A DNA stretch of 64,000 bases. It comes from Ensifer sp. LCM 4579. Its GTDB lineage: Bacteria > Pseudomonadota > Alphaproteobacteria > Rhizobiales > Rhizobiaceae. The stretch is from assembly GCF_001854885.1 (NCBI RefSeq), contig NZ_MDDV01000003.1, positions 247 to 64,246 on the forward strand, read 5' to 3'. The notes under the pieces were generated by a model, which saw nothing but the letters and a program-made list of their open reading frames with translations, was not told where the DNA came from and ran no database searches. Below are positions 34,605 to 44,311 of this stretch, one piece after another. Both the position numbers and the translations under genes were made by a program. The number at the start of each line of letters is the position of its first letter. Positions within the stretch are counted from its first letter, which is position 1.

Positions 34605-34660
34605 GAGCGAGGGGCTCCCGATCCGCTTGTCATTTTTCTGAAAGAAAATGAAGTTTTCCA

Positions 34661-34689
34661 CTTGCGGGAATCCGAAGCCGTCTCTATAA
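34661..34689 (+). promoter_or_regulatory. Promoter of tRNA-Glu 1
   Basis: CTTGCG and CTATAA separated by 17 bp. The same promoter block recurs before two other tRNA-Glu(UUC) genes. The leader contains a module 2 stem-loop (GCACGTCTTTTCAGACACGC). Confidence 0.8.
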
Positions 34690-34757
34690 GCCGCCTCGTC
34701 TTGCAGCACCGCACGTCTTTTCAGACACGCAAAGATCGCTGCGGCACATCACAGTAG

Positions 34758-34833
34758 GCGCCCATCGTCTAGCGGTCTAGGACGCCGCCCTTTCACGGCG
34801 GAAACACGGGTTCGAGTCCCGTTGGGCGTGCCA
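34758..34833 (+). tRNA. tRNA-Glu (anticodon UUC), copy 1
   Basis: Cloverleaf with acceptor GCGCCCA and TGGGCGT (G-U first pair), anticodon loop CTTTCAC, T loop GTTCGAGTC, encoded CCA. Confidence 0.97.
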
Positions 34834-34953
34834 CTCTTTCCTTTCAATACTTGCGGATACTTCAGAGTCGCATCCACGCACCAGCCTTTGCTAAGTGCCT
34901 GAAGCGATGCTCTTAATTTTCCGAAGAAAAATCAAAATAATCGCCTCTACTCA

Positions 34954-34982
34954 CTTGCGGGAATCCGAACGCCCCTCTATAA
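34954..34982 (+). promoter_or_regulatory. Promoter of tRNA-Glu 2
   Basis: CTTGCG and CTATAA separated by 17 bp, with the same flanking GGGAATCCGAA and GCCACCTCG as before copy 1. Confidence 0.8.
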
Positions 34983-35040
34983 GCCACCTCGACTTACGGC
35001 GCGCCTCTTTCAGATGCAGACCGCCGTAACGCTTAAATGC

Positions 35041-35116
35041 GCGCCCATCGTCTAGCGGTCTAGGACGCCGCCCTTTCACGGCGGAAACACGGGTTCGAGT
35101 CCCGTTGGGCGTGCCA
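35041..35116 (+). tRNA. tRNA-Glu (anticodon UUC), copy 2
   Basis: Identical in sequence to copy 1, including the encoded CCA end. Confidence 0.97.
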
Positions 35117-35197
35117 TTCCCTGCTTCCATATTCTCACTCTTTCCTTTATCGTGTCCGCTTCCGGCCGCCGTTATCGCGGTTTGGCCGGCTTGGTAG

Positions 35198-35272
35198 GCG
35201 CCCATCGTCTAGCGGTCAGGACGCCGCCCTCTCACGGCGGTAACACGGGTTCGAGTCCCGTTGGGCGTACCA
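35198..35272 (+). tRNA. tRNA-Glu (anticodon CUC)
   Basis: Same body as the UUC copies but anticodon loop CTCTCAC, one base fewer in the D loop and discriminator A. No promoter of its own is visible; it is probably cotranscribed with the UUC gene 81 bp upstream. Confidence 0.96.
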
Positions 35273-35576
35273 GTAAAACACCTAATTGTAACCGCAACGC
35301 CGCCGAATACCCAACGAACAGAACACCCGCCGCGTTTCCGCAACGGGCTTGCCATCATCGCGCTCCCCGGTACATGCTCATCCACATGGTCGCCATGCGG
35401 ATGCTTGAGATGACCGTCGTGCAGGTCGCAACCTGCGCTGTGAGAGCTTAAATCCCCTGGTTGTATTCAGTCGGCTCGCTGCGGATCTGGTTAACCTATT
35501 CGGACGGTAATCCTTGACTACAGGGTGCGCTGTGCAATTATTTGACCCCTCAGTTGTAGTGCGTAGGGGGACGGTA
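35273..35576. other. 304-bp region after tRNA-Glu(CUC), no gene seen
   Basis: No supported reading frame. Base composition falls toward the right end, where the low-GC DUF6232-like gene begins. Confidence 0.5.
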
Positions 35577-36161
35577 ATGGGACTCTCGATGCAGCAGCAA
35601 ATGTTCGTTGAAGAGCGAGCAGGTAAAGCACAGCCAATTTTCTCAGAGGCACATATTTTAGTAACACCCACTGTAGTACGAGTTGGAGACGTATCTTACC
35701 AAATCTACAATATCGGCAGCGTTCAAATATCGCGAAGATCTCTGCAACTCCCCATAAGTAGACCGCAAGCATTTGTATACGCGGCAGTCTTATTCGTGTC
35801 CGGGCCAGCGCTGATCCTTTTTGGACACATCATCTTTGGATTGATCGCGCTCACACTTGGATTGCTGTCTTTGTACGTCGCTATGTTCTACGTCACGCCG
35901 TATGGCGAGTTTACTGTCACACTGAAAACGTCGTCCGGTGATACTGAGACAATTACGACAGAGGACGCAGAATTCGCATTAAGGCTCAAGGGCGCTATTG
36001 AGGCGGCATTCGTACAGCGCCGGGAGGTTCTTGCGCCGCCGATCGATCCTTCTGGTCCGCATCTTTGGCGAGGCGCATGTACCTGTGCACGACGTGCTCG
36101 GACGAGCCGCTTTTCTCACGAATCCACGGCCCGAAATGCCCGCGCGGACGCTGCCGTTTAA
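35577..36161 (+). CDS. DUF6232-like membrane protein of foreign composition
   Basis: The ATG at 35577 follows GTAGGGGGAC. The product has an N-terminal soluble part (SEAHILVTPTVVRVGDVSYQIYNIGSVQI), two adjacent membrane helices (about 66-104) and a short C-terminal sheet domain, the layout of DUF6232 proteins. Codon use is clearly more AT-rich than that of neighbours. The last about 50 residues (after EAAFVQRRE) are GC-rich and out of character, so the original 3' end may be lost and the frame now runs into flanking DNA. Located between two tRNA-Glu genes, consistent with acquisition. Confidence 0.7.
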   Translation: MGLSMQQQMFVEERAGKAQPIFSEAHILVTPTVVRVGDVSYQIYNIGSVQISRRSLQLPISRPQAFVYAAVLFVSGPALILFGHIIFGLIALTLGLLSLYVAMFYVTPYGEFTVTLKTSSGDTETITTEDAEFALRLKGAIEAAFVQRREVLAPPIDPSGPHLWRGACTCARRARTSRFSHESTARNARADAAV

Positions 36162-36329
36162 TGGCGATCAGGTAACTTTGCCGCAGTTGCTCAAGCGCCT
36201 GCTGGGTTCCGGGATCGTTCTGCGGCGTGCCAATTCGTCGGCAGACGCGGCTGCGTTCGGTCGCATTCAAGCCGCTTGCATTTTTCGATCCGTTATACAG
36301 AAAAAATCGTCCATGCCGACGTTTGGTCC

Positions 36330-36358
36330 CTTGCGGGAATCTAAGGGCGTCTCTATAA
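36330..36358 (+). promoter_or_regulatory. Promoter of tRNA-Glu 3
   Basis: CTTGCG and CTATAA separated by 17 bp, third copy of the tRNA-Glu promoter block, followed by the same stem-loop leader. Confidence 0.8.
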
Positions 36359-36423
36359 GCCACCTCGTCTTACGGCGCTACGTGTCTTTCAGATACGCAA
36401 ATCCGCCGTAACGCATTGAGTGC

Positions 36424-36499
36424 GCGCCCATCGTCTAGCGGTCTAGGACGCCGCCCTTTCACGGCGGAAACACGGGTTCGAGTCCCGTTGGGCGTGCCA
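36424..36499 (+). tRNA. tRNA-Glu (anticodon UUC), copy 3
   Basis: Identical to copies 1 and 2 with encoded CCA. Confidence 0.97.
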
Positions 36500-36565
36500 T
36501 TTCCTTCCTCACAGAAAACTTCGGCAAAGCCTCGCAAAGCACGGATTCGGCAATTCTATGTCGGG

Positions 36566-38368
36566 TCAGTCGATCTTGGCCGCGTCTGTCACCCGAACCT
36601 GGACGCGCCGTGATCCCTGCCAGAGATCGGCGGAGACGGATCCGGCAATATGGATCATGGCACCCCTGTTGCCGAGCAGGAAGTCCCCAAGCGGCGCCCC
36701 CGCTGCCCGGAACGCGATTCCGTCGATCCGGCTTCCATCCTGACCCTCGAGCGTCACCTTCACGTGATTGGCGCCGACCTGCCTGCTGTCGCGCAGACGG
36801 TGCTGGGGAAAGGCGAACACGGGCTGCGGATGGCCGGAGCCATAGGGCCCCGCCTGATCCAGGAGATCGACGAGTTCGAGTGTCGCACCGGCGGCCGCCA
36901 GCGCACCGTCGACATTAAGCATCTGGACGGCGACCAGATCGCGAACAGTGCTCTCGGCGTGCTCCTCGAAGAACCGGCGAAGCTTGCCGAGTTTGCCGCG
37001 CTCGACGGTCAGCCCGGCCGCCATCGCATGGCCGCCGCCTTTCACGAGCAAGCCGTTCTCGACCGCGGCGCGCACGAGCCTGCCCATGTCGAAGCCACTG
37101 ATGGAACGGCCGGAGCCGGTGCCCTTGCCGTTCGGTTCGAAGGCGATGGCAAAGGCCGGTCGGCGGAATTTTTCCTTGATGCGCGCCGCGATGAGCCCGA
37201 CGATGCCGGGATGCCAGTTTTCCCGGGCGGTGACGATCACCGAGGCACCCTCGCCCGTTCCGTATTCGGCCAGCACTTCCGCCTCGGCTTCGGCGAGCAT
37301 GGCCGCTTCCATGGCCTGACGCTCGCGGTTGAGCTCGTCGAGCTGGCCGGCGATGGTTTCAGCGGCCGAAGCATCGTCGAGGGTCAGGAGACGGCTGCCG
37401 AGCCCGGCGTCGCCGATGCGCCCGCCGGCATTGATGCGCGGCCCGATCAGGAAACCGAGATGATAGGGTGTCACCGGCCCGCCGATCGCCGCCTTGCGCA
37501 GCAGGGCCGCGAGTCCCGGATTACCCATGTGCCGCGCAGCGATCAGCCCCTTGACGACATAGGCGCGGTTCAGGCCCTTGAGCGGCACGACGTCGCAGAC
37601 GGTCGCCAGCGCGACGAGGTCGAGCTGCGCCAGCAGGTCGAACGAAGCGGCCCCTGGGCCGCCCTTGAGGCGCAGTACGCGCAGCGTATTGACGAGCACC
37701 AGATAGACGACGCCGGCCGCCGAGAGATGCCCCTGCCCCGACAGGTCGTCCTCGCGATTCGGGTTGACCAGCGCATGGCACGGAGGAAGCGCAGTGCCGA
37801 CCTGGTGATGATCGATGACGACGACGTCGACCCCGCGCTCGGCGGCTATTGCGAGCGACTCATGGCTGGTCGAGCCGCAATCGACCGTGACGATAAGATT
37901 GGCGCCATTGTCGATCAATTGCTCGATCGCCTGCGGGTTCGGACCATAACCTTCGAAGATGCGGTCCGGAATATAGATCTCGGCCATAACGTCGAAGTGG
38001 CGCAGGAAGCGCAGCATGAGTGCGGATGATGCCGCACCATCGACGTCGTAATCGCCGAAGATCGCCACCTTTTCGCCGCGTCGGATCGCATGTGCCAGCC
38101 GCTCCGCCGCCTTGCGGCAATCGGTCAGGGCGTCCGGATCCGGCATCAGCGCGCGGAGCGTCGGATCGAGAAAAGCCGCCGCATCGTCCAGGCTCACGCC
38201 GCGGCCGGCGAGCACCCGGGCGATGAGCTCGGAATGGCCATGGACCTGACTGATCGCCAAGGCCCGATTCTGCCCCGCCTGATCGAGACGCGAGACCCAA
38301 CGCTGACCGCTGACCGATTGCTCGACGCCGAGAAACGCCCGTTGGATGGGATCCGCCAATACGTCCAT
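36566..38368 (-). CDS. recJ: Single-stranded-DNA-specific exonuclease RecJ
   Basis: A 600-residue DHH-family 5'-3' exonuclease of recombination and mismatch repair. Motifs: FGDYDVDGAASSALMLRF, TVDCGSTSHE, VVVIDHHQVG in the DHH domain, and VKGGGHAMAAGLTVE in the DHHA1 domain; an OB-like domain closes the protein. It lies downstream of hom on the same strand (137-bp gap). Confidence 0.95.
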   Translation of the reverse strand: MDVLADPIQRAFLGVEQSVSGQRWVSRLDQAGQNRALAISQVHGHSELIARVLAGRGVSLDDAAAFLDPTLRALMPDPDALTDCRKAAERLAHAIRRGEKVAIFGDYDVDGAASSALMLRFLRHFDVMAEIYIPDRIFEGYGPNPQAIEQLIDNGANLIVTVDCGSTSHESLAIAAERGVDVVVIDHHQVGTALPPCHALVNPNREDDLSGQGHLSAAGVVYLVLVNTLRVLRLKGGPGAASFDLLAQLDLVALATVCDVVPLKGLNRAYVVKGLIAARHMGNPGLAALLRKAAIGGPVTPYHLGFLIGPRINAGGRIGDAGLGSRLLTLDDASAAETIAGQLDELNRERQAMEAAMLAEAEAEVLAEYGTGEGASVIVTARENWHPGIVGLIAARIKEKFRRPAFAIAFEPNGKGTGSGRSISGFDMGRLVRAAVENGLLVKGGGHAMAAGLTVERGKLGKLRRFFEEHAESTVRDLVAVQMLNVDGALAAAGATLELVDLLDQAGPYGSGHPQPVFAFPQHRLRDSRQVGANHVKVTLEGQDGSRIDGIAFRAAGAPLGDFLLGNRGAMIHIAGSVSADLWQGSRRVQVRVTDAAKID

Positions 38369-38504
38369 CTTGCCTACCCGTGCGAAGTTCCCCCGTTCTT
38401 AACGAAGATTTCGGCGGGGAAAAACCGGCCGGCCAGCAACCACGCCGCCGAAGACACGTCCTTTAGCGGTTTCTCAACAGTTTTAATTGGAAAAGGCGCA
38501 GGCC

Positions 38505-39824
38505 TTACGGCTTTGGGCGCTCGATCCGGATCACCTGAGGCTCGCCGACGAGATAGCCCTCGCCCCTGATCGAAGAGATCGCCTGGCGCACGTAGGCCTC
38601 GAAGGTCGCATGCGTCACCAGGATGATCGTCTTCGGCTCGGCGGCATCCAGGTAATGCGTGGAATGCTGCATGATCGATTCGAGCGATATGTCGTTTTCG
38701 GCCATGTGCCCGGCGATGTTCGCAAATACGCCCGTGCGATCGAGGACCTTCAGCCGGATGAAATACCCGCCTTCATGGCTGCGCATGCGTGCGCGTTTAT
38801 AGGGAAGCAGGGCCGTTGCCGGGCGCCCGAAGGCGGGCACGTGCTGCGCGCCCGGACGGCTCTTGGCAATATCGGCGATATCGCCCAGCACGGCCGAGGC
38901 CGTGGCATTGCCGCCGGCACCGGGCCCGACCATCAGGAGTTCGCCGAGAATGTCGGATTCGATCGCGACTGCGTTGGTCACGCCGTCGACCTGAGCGATG
39001 ACGGAATCGTAGGGCACCATGGTCGGATGGACGCGCTGCTCGATGCCGCTTTCCGTACGCTGGGCCACGCCGAGTAGTTTGATGCGATAGCCGAGATCGG
39101 CGGCCGCATGAATGTCCTCGATCGAGATGTTGGTGATGCCCTCGAGATAGATGTCGTCGGCTGCGATCGCCGTGCCGAATGCAAGGCTCGTCAGGATCGA
39201 TAGCTTGTGCGCCGTGTCGTTGCCCTCGATGTCGAAAGCCGGATCCGCCTCCGCGTAGCCGAGACGCTGGGCCTCCTTGAGGCAGTCCGCAAAGGAGAGC
39301 CCCTCCTTCTCCATCTGCGTCAGGATATAGTTGCAGGTCCCGTTCATGATCCCGTAGACGCGCGAGATCGTGTTGCCCGTCATCGATTCGCGCAGCGCCT
39401 TGATCACGGGAATGCCGCCGGCAACGGCAGCTTCGTAATTGAGCAACGCCCCACGCTCCTCCGCAATGCCGGCAAGCTCGATGCCGTGAGCCGAAAGAAG
39501 CGCCTTGTTGGCGGTGACGACATGGATGCCGCGGTTCAGGGCCGCCTTGACCGAAGCATAGGCCGGATCTCCGGCGCCGCCCATCAGTTCGACGAAAACA
39601 TCGATGTCGGCTTCCAAGGCAAGGGCAACGGCGTCCTCATGCCAGGCGGCCTTCGATAGATCGACCCCGCGATCCCTTTTTCGATCCCTCGCGGCCACGG
39701 CAACGATTTCAATCGCCCTTCCGCACGTGGTTGCCAGCATCTCTTGACGTTCCTGGACAATCCGGACGAGCGAGGCACCGACCGTGCCCAAGCCCGCAAC
39801 GCCGATTTTGAGGGCATCTGCCAT
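38505..39824 (-). CDS. hom: Homoserine dehydrogenase
   Basis: A 439-residue enzyme reducing aspartate semialdehyde to homoserine for threonine and methionine synthesis. NAD(P)-binding GVAGLGTVGASLVRIV at the N-terminus, catalytic-domain motifs VVTANKALLSAHG, GTCNYILTQMEKEGLSF and EADPAFDIEGNDTAHKL, then a C-terminal ACT domain (FIRLKVLDRTGVFANIAGHM) for threonine feedback. The ATG at 39822-39824 follows AGGAACC. It probably shares a transcript with the aminotransferase upstream. Confidence 0.96.
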   Translation of the reverse strand: MADALKIGVAGLGTVGASLVRIVQERQEMLATTCGRAIEIVAVAARDRKRDRGVDLSKAAWHEDAVALALEADIDVFVELMGGAGDPAYASVKAALNRGIHVVTANKALLSAHGIELAGIAEERGALLNYEAAVAGGIPVIKALRESMTGNTISRVYGIMNGTCNYILTQMEKEGLSFADCLKEAQRLGYAEADPAFDIEGNDTAHKLSILTSLAFGTAIAADDIYLEGITNISIEDIHAAADLGYRIKLLGVAQRTESGIEQRVHPTMVPYDSVIAQVDGVTNAVAIESDILGELLMVGPGAGGNATASAVLGDIADIAKSRPGAQHVPAFGRPATALLPYKRARMRSHEGGYFIRLKVLDRTGVFANIAGHMAENDISLESIMQHSTHYLDAAEPKTIILVTHATFEAYVRQAISSIRGEGYLVGEPQVIRIERPKP

Positions 39825-39907
39825 AGCAAGGTTCCTAACGGGTAGAAGGCGCCCCGCCACGCGGACGGGGCCGATTTCGGCGTGAGAAGCGGCTCAAGTC
39901 CCGCTTT

Positions 39908-41125
39908 CTAACGGCGCGTGTTCAGCGAAACGACATTGTGCATCGTCTCGTCCGCGGTCGAGAAGAAGCGCTTGATGTTGCGCGCCGCCTGGCGGATGCG
40001 ATGCTCGTTTTCAACGAGGGCCAGACGCACATAGTCGTCGCCCTGCTCGCCAAAGCCGACACCGGGCGCGACCGCCACATCGGCCTTCTCGACGAGCAGC
40101 TTCGAGAACTCCAGCGATCCCAGATGACGGAACTTCTCCGGAATCTTTGCCCAGGCAAACATCGTCGCCGGCGGCGGCGGCACTTCGAATCCCGCTTTTC
40201 CGAAGCTCTCGACCATCACGTCGCGGCGGCGCTTGTAGATATTGCGGACCTCCGCGATGTCGCTGCCATCGCCGTTCAGCGCCTGGGTCGCCGCGACCTG
40301 GATCGGGGTGAATGCGCCATAGTCGAGATAGGACTTCACCCGTGTCAACGCCGCGATCAGCCGCTCGTTGCCGACCGCAAAGCCCATGCGCCAGCCCGGC
40401 ATGGAGAAGGTTTTCGACATCGAGGTGAATTCGACCGTCACGTCGATCGCGCCCGGCACTTCCAGCACCGATGGCGGCGGAACGTCATCGAAGTAGATTT
40501 CCGAATAGGCGAGATCCGACAGCACGATGATGTCGTGCTTCTTCGCGAAGGCGACGACCTCCTTGTAGAAATCAAGCGTCGCGACCTGCGCCGTCGGGTT
40601 GGAGGGATAGTTGAGAACGAGCGCCAAGGGCTTCGGGATCGAATGCCTGACGGCCCGCTCGAGCGGCGGAAAGAACGAATCGTCCGGCTCGACGGGGATC
40701 GAGCGGATGACGCCGCCAGCCATCAGAAAGCCGAAGGCATGGATCGGATAGGTGGGATTCGGGCAGAGAATAACGTCGCCCGGCGCGGTGATCGCCTGCG
40801 CCATATTGGCGAAGCCTTCCTTCGAACCGAGGGTCGCGACGACCTGCGTCTCGGGGTTGAGCTTCACGCCGAAGCGGCGCGCATAATAGGCGGCCTGCGC
40901 GCGGCGCAACCCCGGAATGCCCTTCGACGACGAATAACGGTGGGTGCGCGGGTCCTGCACGACTTCACAGAGCTTGTCGACGATCGACTGCGGAGTGGGT
41001 AGATCGGGGTTGCCCATGCCAAGGTCGATGATGTCGGCCCCGGCGGCTCGCGCGCTTGCTTTCAAACGGTTGACCTGTTCGAAAACATAGGGCGGCAGGC
41101 GCCGGACTTTGTGAAACTCTTCCAT
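39908..41125 (-). CDS. PLP aminotransferase (AlaC / LL-diaminopimelate aminotransferase type)
   Basis: A 405-residue class I/II aminotransferase. PLP lysine in SMSKTFSMPGWRMGF; LNYPSNPTAQVA and IIVLSDLAYSEIYFD hold the other cofactor contacts. Close relatives are named alanine transaminase AlaC or LL-diaminopimelate aminotransferase; gene order with hom suggests amino-acid biosynthesis, but the substrate cannot be settled from sequence. Confidence 0.9.
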   Translation of the reverse strand: MEEFHKVRRLPPYVFEQVNRLKASARAAGADIIDLGMGNPDLPTPQSIVDKLCEVVQDPRTHRYSSSKGIPGLRRAQAAYYARRFGVKLNPETQVVATLGSKEGFANMAQAITAPGDVILCPNPTYPIHAFGFLMAGGVIRSIPVEPDDSFFPPLERAVRHSIPKPLALVLNYPSNPTAQVATLDFYKEVVAFAKKHDIIVLSDLAYSEIYFDDVPPPSVLEVPGAIDVTVEFTSMSKTFSMPGWRMGFAVGNERLIAALTRVKSYLDYGAFTPIQVAATQALNGDGSDIAEVRNIYKRRRDVMVESFGKAGFEVPPPPATMFAWAKIPEKFRHLGSLEFSKLLVEKADVAVAPGVGFGEQGDDYVRLALVENEHRIRQAARNIKRFFSTADETMHNVVSLNTRR

Positions 41126-41249
41126 CTCCAGACCTCGTTTGGCACGCGCTTCTGCGAGCCGATGCGGCTATCGCTATAGTTTGCGCGGGTGAACGGCCGA
41201 CATTGCGGCCATTGAACGCTTTGCGGCCAAATCAGCGGAAACGCAAGCG

Positions 41250-41552
41250 CTAATTCTCGATCTGTTTCAGCGTGTCTGCGCCGTGCTGTTCGGCCAGCGC
41301 CCGCATTTCCTTCAGACGCCGCTGATACTCAGCCTCCGAGATCGAGCCGGATCTGCGCTGTGCCGCAAGCGCCGTCAAGCGCTCCTGCTGGTTGAAGGCT
41401 TCCTCATCGGTCATCTGCCCCATGGCGGCGGGCTTTTGCCCATAGACCGAGGGATAGCTTTGGAGATCGGTGGTCGAGTTGCACCCCGCGAGCACGGTTG
41501 CGAGCATCAGCCCGGAAAATATGGTAATCGAACGCTGCTTTCCGACGTGCAT
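41250..41552 (-). CDS. Small SHOCT-domain lipoprotein
   Basis: A 100-residue protein with a lipoprotein signal (GLMLATVLAGC) and a C-terminal SHOCT motif (ERLTALAAQRRSGSISEAEYQRRLKEMRALAEQ), a short helical pair often used for oligomerisation. Divergent from phaC; function unknown. Confidence 0.85.
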   Translation of the reverse strand: MHVGKQRSITIFSGLMLATVLAGCNSTTDLQSYPSVYGQKPAAMGQMTDEEAFNQQERLTALAAQRRSGSISEAEYQRRLKEMRALAEQHGADTLKQIEN

Positions 41553-41661
41553 GCTGGCAATGAACCTCTGTTTTGCGGCGCGACGATGCGCTAGCCCTTG
41601 TAATCATTTTCAGGCAGAATGTAAAAATACAAAACAAACAAGACGCTGTGGAGGGCACCGG

Positions 41662-43506
41662 GTGACTGCAGACAAGGTCGACGACACCACGAGCAAGAGC
41701 GGTTTTGCTGGCTTCGATCCGAAATCGGTCGAGCCCTACATCGTCAAGGATCCCGAAAGTCTGGCAATCAATCTGGCGCGCGCTGCCGAACATATGGGGA
41801 AAGCGGCGTCCGCATGGCTCGCGCCACGCGAGACCGGCCAGAGAGCCGAAACCTACGCTGAGCCCGTCTCCGACATGGTGAAGACGCTTTCGAAAGTCAC
41901 CGAATATTGGCTCTCCGATCCGCGCCGGACGTTGGAAGCGCAGACCAACCTGATGGGAAGCTTCTTCGGGATCTGGTCGCGAACGATCCAGCAAATGGGC
42001 GGCGACAGCGTCGCCGAACCGGAGGCAGTCCAAAGGGAAGACAAGCGCTTCGCCGACGAGGACTGGGTGAAGAATCCCTTCTTCGCCTTCATCCGCCAGG
42101 CCTATTTCGTCACCTCCGACTGGGCCGAACGCATGGTTGAGGACGCCGATGGACTGGACGACCACACACGGCTGAAGGCGGCCTTCTATATCCGCCAGAT
42201 TTCGAGCGCGCTTTCGCCGAGCAATTTCATCACCACAAACCCCCAGCTCTACCGGGAAACCGTCGCATCCAGCGGCGCCAACCTCGCCAAGGGCATGCAG
42301 ATGCTGGCCGAAGACATCGCCGCCGGGCGCGGAGAGCTGCGGCTGAGACAAACGGATACGAGCAAGTTCGCGATCGGCGAGAACATCGCGATCACTCCCG
42401 GCAAGGTGATCGCCCAAAGCGATGTCTGCCAGGTCATTCAATACGAGGCAAGCACCGAAACCGTGCTCAAGCGGCCCTTGCTCATCGTTCCGCCCTGGAT
42501 CAACAAATTCTACGTGCTCGACCTCAATCCTCAGAAGTCCTTCATCAAATGGGCGGTGGATCAGGGCCACACGGTTTTCGTGATTTCCTGGGTCAATCCC
42601 GACGAGCGTCATGCCCGGAAGGACTGGGAGGCCTATGCGCGCGAAGGCATCGGCTTCGCGCTCGACACGGTGGAGACGGCCACGGGCGAGCGCGAGGTCA
42701 ATGCGGTCGGCTATTGCGTAGGCGGCACACTGCTTGCAGCAACGCTGGCGCTCCACGCCGCCGAGCGTGACAAGCGGATCCGTTCGGCGACCTTCTTCAC
42801 CACCCAGGTGGATTTCACCTATGCGGGCGACCTCAAGGTTTTCGCCGACGAGGATCAGATCCGCCAGGTCGAAGCGAAAATGAACACGATCGGATATCTC
42901 GAAGGCTCGAAGATGGCGACGGCATTCAACATGCTTCGTGCCTCCGAACTGATCTGGCCCTATTTCGTCAACAACTACCTGAAGGGCCAGGAGCCGATGC
43001 CCTTCGACCTGCTCTACTGGAACTCCGATTCGACGCGGATGCCGGCGGCGAACCACTCCTTCTACCTTCGCAACTGCTATCTAGAGAACAAGCTCGCCAA
43101 GGGTGAGATGGTGCTGGCCGGCAAGCAAGTTTCGCTTGGCGACGTGACTATCCCCATCTACAACCTCGCCACAAAGGAGGACCACATCGCCCCGGCGAAA
43201 TCCGTCTTCCTCGGCAGCCAACTCTTCGGCGGCAAGGTCACGTTCGTGCTGTCCGGATCCGGCCACATTGCCGGTGTCGTCAATCCGCCGGACAAGAACA
43301 AGTACCAGTTCTGGACCGGAGGTCCCGCAAAGGGCGATCTCGAAGCTTGGTTCGACAAGGCGAAGGAGACCCCGGGCTCCTGGTGGCCGCATTGGCAGCA
43401 GTGGATCGAACAACTCGACGATCGCCGCGTCCCTGCCCGCAAGGCCGGCGGGCCTTTGAACGCAATCGAAGATGCGCCGGGCTCCTACGTGCGCGACCGC
43501 GCATAG
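41662..43506 (+). CDS. phaC: Class I poly(3-hydroxybutyrate) synthase
   Basis: A 614-residue PHA synthase that polymerises (R)-3-hydroxybutyryl-CoA. Start GTG at 41662, seven bases after GGAGG; an in-frame extension to 41470 has no support. PhaC N-terminal domain (about 85-260) and alpha/beta hydrolase domain with the lipase-like box GYCVGG (nucleophile Cys), the Asp in KEDHIAPAKSV and the His in GSGHIAGVVNPP. Typical carbon-storage enzyme of rhizobia. Confidence 0.96.
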   Translation: MTADKVDDTTSKSGFAGFDPKSVEPYIVKDPESLAINLARAAEHMGKAASAWLAPRETGQRAETYAEPVSDMVKTLSKVTEYWLSDPRRTLEAQTNLMGSFFGIWSRTIQQMGGDSVAEPEAVQREDKRFADEDWVKNPFFAFIRQAYFVTSDWAERMVEDADGLDDHTRLKAAFYIRQISSALSPSNFITTNPQLYRETVASSGANLAKGMQMLAEDIAAGRGELRLRQTDTSKFAIGENIAITPGKVIAQSDVCQVIQYEASTETVLKRPLLIVPPWINKFYVLDLNPQKSFIKWAVDQGHTVFVISWVNPDERHARKDWEAYAREGIGFALDTVETATGEREVNAVGYCVGGTLLAATLALHAAERDKRIRSATFFTTQVDFTYAGDLKVFADEDQIRQVEAKMNTIGYLEGSKMATAFNMLRASELIWPYFVNNYLKGQEPMPFDLLYWNSDSTRMPAANHSFYLRNCYLENKLAKGEMVLAGKQVSLGDVTIPIYNLATKEDHIAPAKSVFLGSQLFGGKVTFVLSGSGHIAGVVNPPDKNKYQFWTGGPAKGDLEAWFDKAKETPGSWWPHWQQWIEQLDDRRVPARKAGGPLNAIEDAPGSYVRDRA

Positions 43507-43557
43507 TTCTTAAAACCGATCTTCGGTCGCACCGACTATCGTGGTTCAGCGGAAACA

Positions 43558-44283
43558 GTGCTTGTGAAATTCTCCCGGCCGCTCGTTCCAGCAACGCTCG
43601 TTCAGCGTTACAAACGCTTCCTCTTCGACGCCGTCCTGGCCGACGGCACGCCCGTCACCGGCTCCTGCCCCAACACCGGCTCCATGCGCGGTCTGACGAC
43701 GCCCGGCTCGGCAGTCTGGTTGTCGGAACACGACTCACCCACCCGCAAATATCGCCACATGCTCGAGATCGTCGAGGTCGACGGCCTGCTCGTCGGCATC
43801 AATACGGGATTGCCGAACCGCATCGCGGAGGAGGCGATCGCGGCCGGCATGGTCAGCGATCTGCACAACTATCAAACGCTTCGTCGCGAGCAGCGATACG
43901 GCCGCAATTCGCGCATCGACATCCTGCTCAGCGATCCGGAAAAGGGCCTCGCCTATGTGGAGGTGAAAAACGTCCATTTCAGCCGCGCCGCGGGCCTGGC
44001 GGAGTTCCCGGACAGTCCGACCGAACGGGGCGCCAAGCATCTGGACGAACTCGCGGACGTGGTCGAGGCGGGAAACCGGGCGATCATGCTTTATCTTGTC
44101 CAAAGAAACGATTGCGGCGTCTTGCGCATATGCCGCGAGCTCGATCCGGTCTATGCTCGTGCCTTCGAGAGAGCGGCCGCACGCGGCGTCGAGGCCTATG
44201 CGGTTCGATGCACCGTTTCACCCTTCGGGATCGAGCCGTTCGCGGCGGTGACAGTGGACGAACCGGTCCCCGCTGTTCTATGA
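43558..44283 (+). CDS. sfsA: SfsA family protein
   Basis: A 241-residue SfsA homologue: [46 protein letters not shown] and [15 protein letters not shown], the last two resembling a nuclease core. The family was described as a sugar-fermentation stimulation protein; biochemical role unclear. Start GTG at 43558, with a second GTG at 43564 as alternative. First gene of sfsA-map-radC. Confidence 0.93.
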   Translation: MLVKFSRPLVPATLVQRYKRFLFDAVLADGTPVTGSCPNTGSMRGLTTPGSAVWLSEHDSPTRKYRHMLEIVEVDGLLVGINTGLPNRIAEEAIAAGMVSDLHNYQTLRREQRYGRNSRIDILLSDPEKGLAYVEVKNVHFSRAAGLAEFPDSPTERGAKHLDELADVVEAGNRAIMLYLVQRNDCGVLRICRELDPVYARAFERAAARGVEAYAVRCTVSPFGIEPFAAVTVDEPVPAVL

Positions 44284-44311
44284 AAGCGCCTGAAACAACG
44301 AAAGTCTGGGA

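Noticed and set aside
35995-36363. Minus-strand frame of 122 codons between the DUF6232-like gene and tRNA-Glu 3
   Set aside because: It overlaps the tRNA-Glu promoter, lacks a clear ribosome site and has no recognisable domain; might be a fragment of mobile DNA but cannot be supported.
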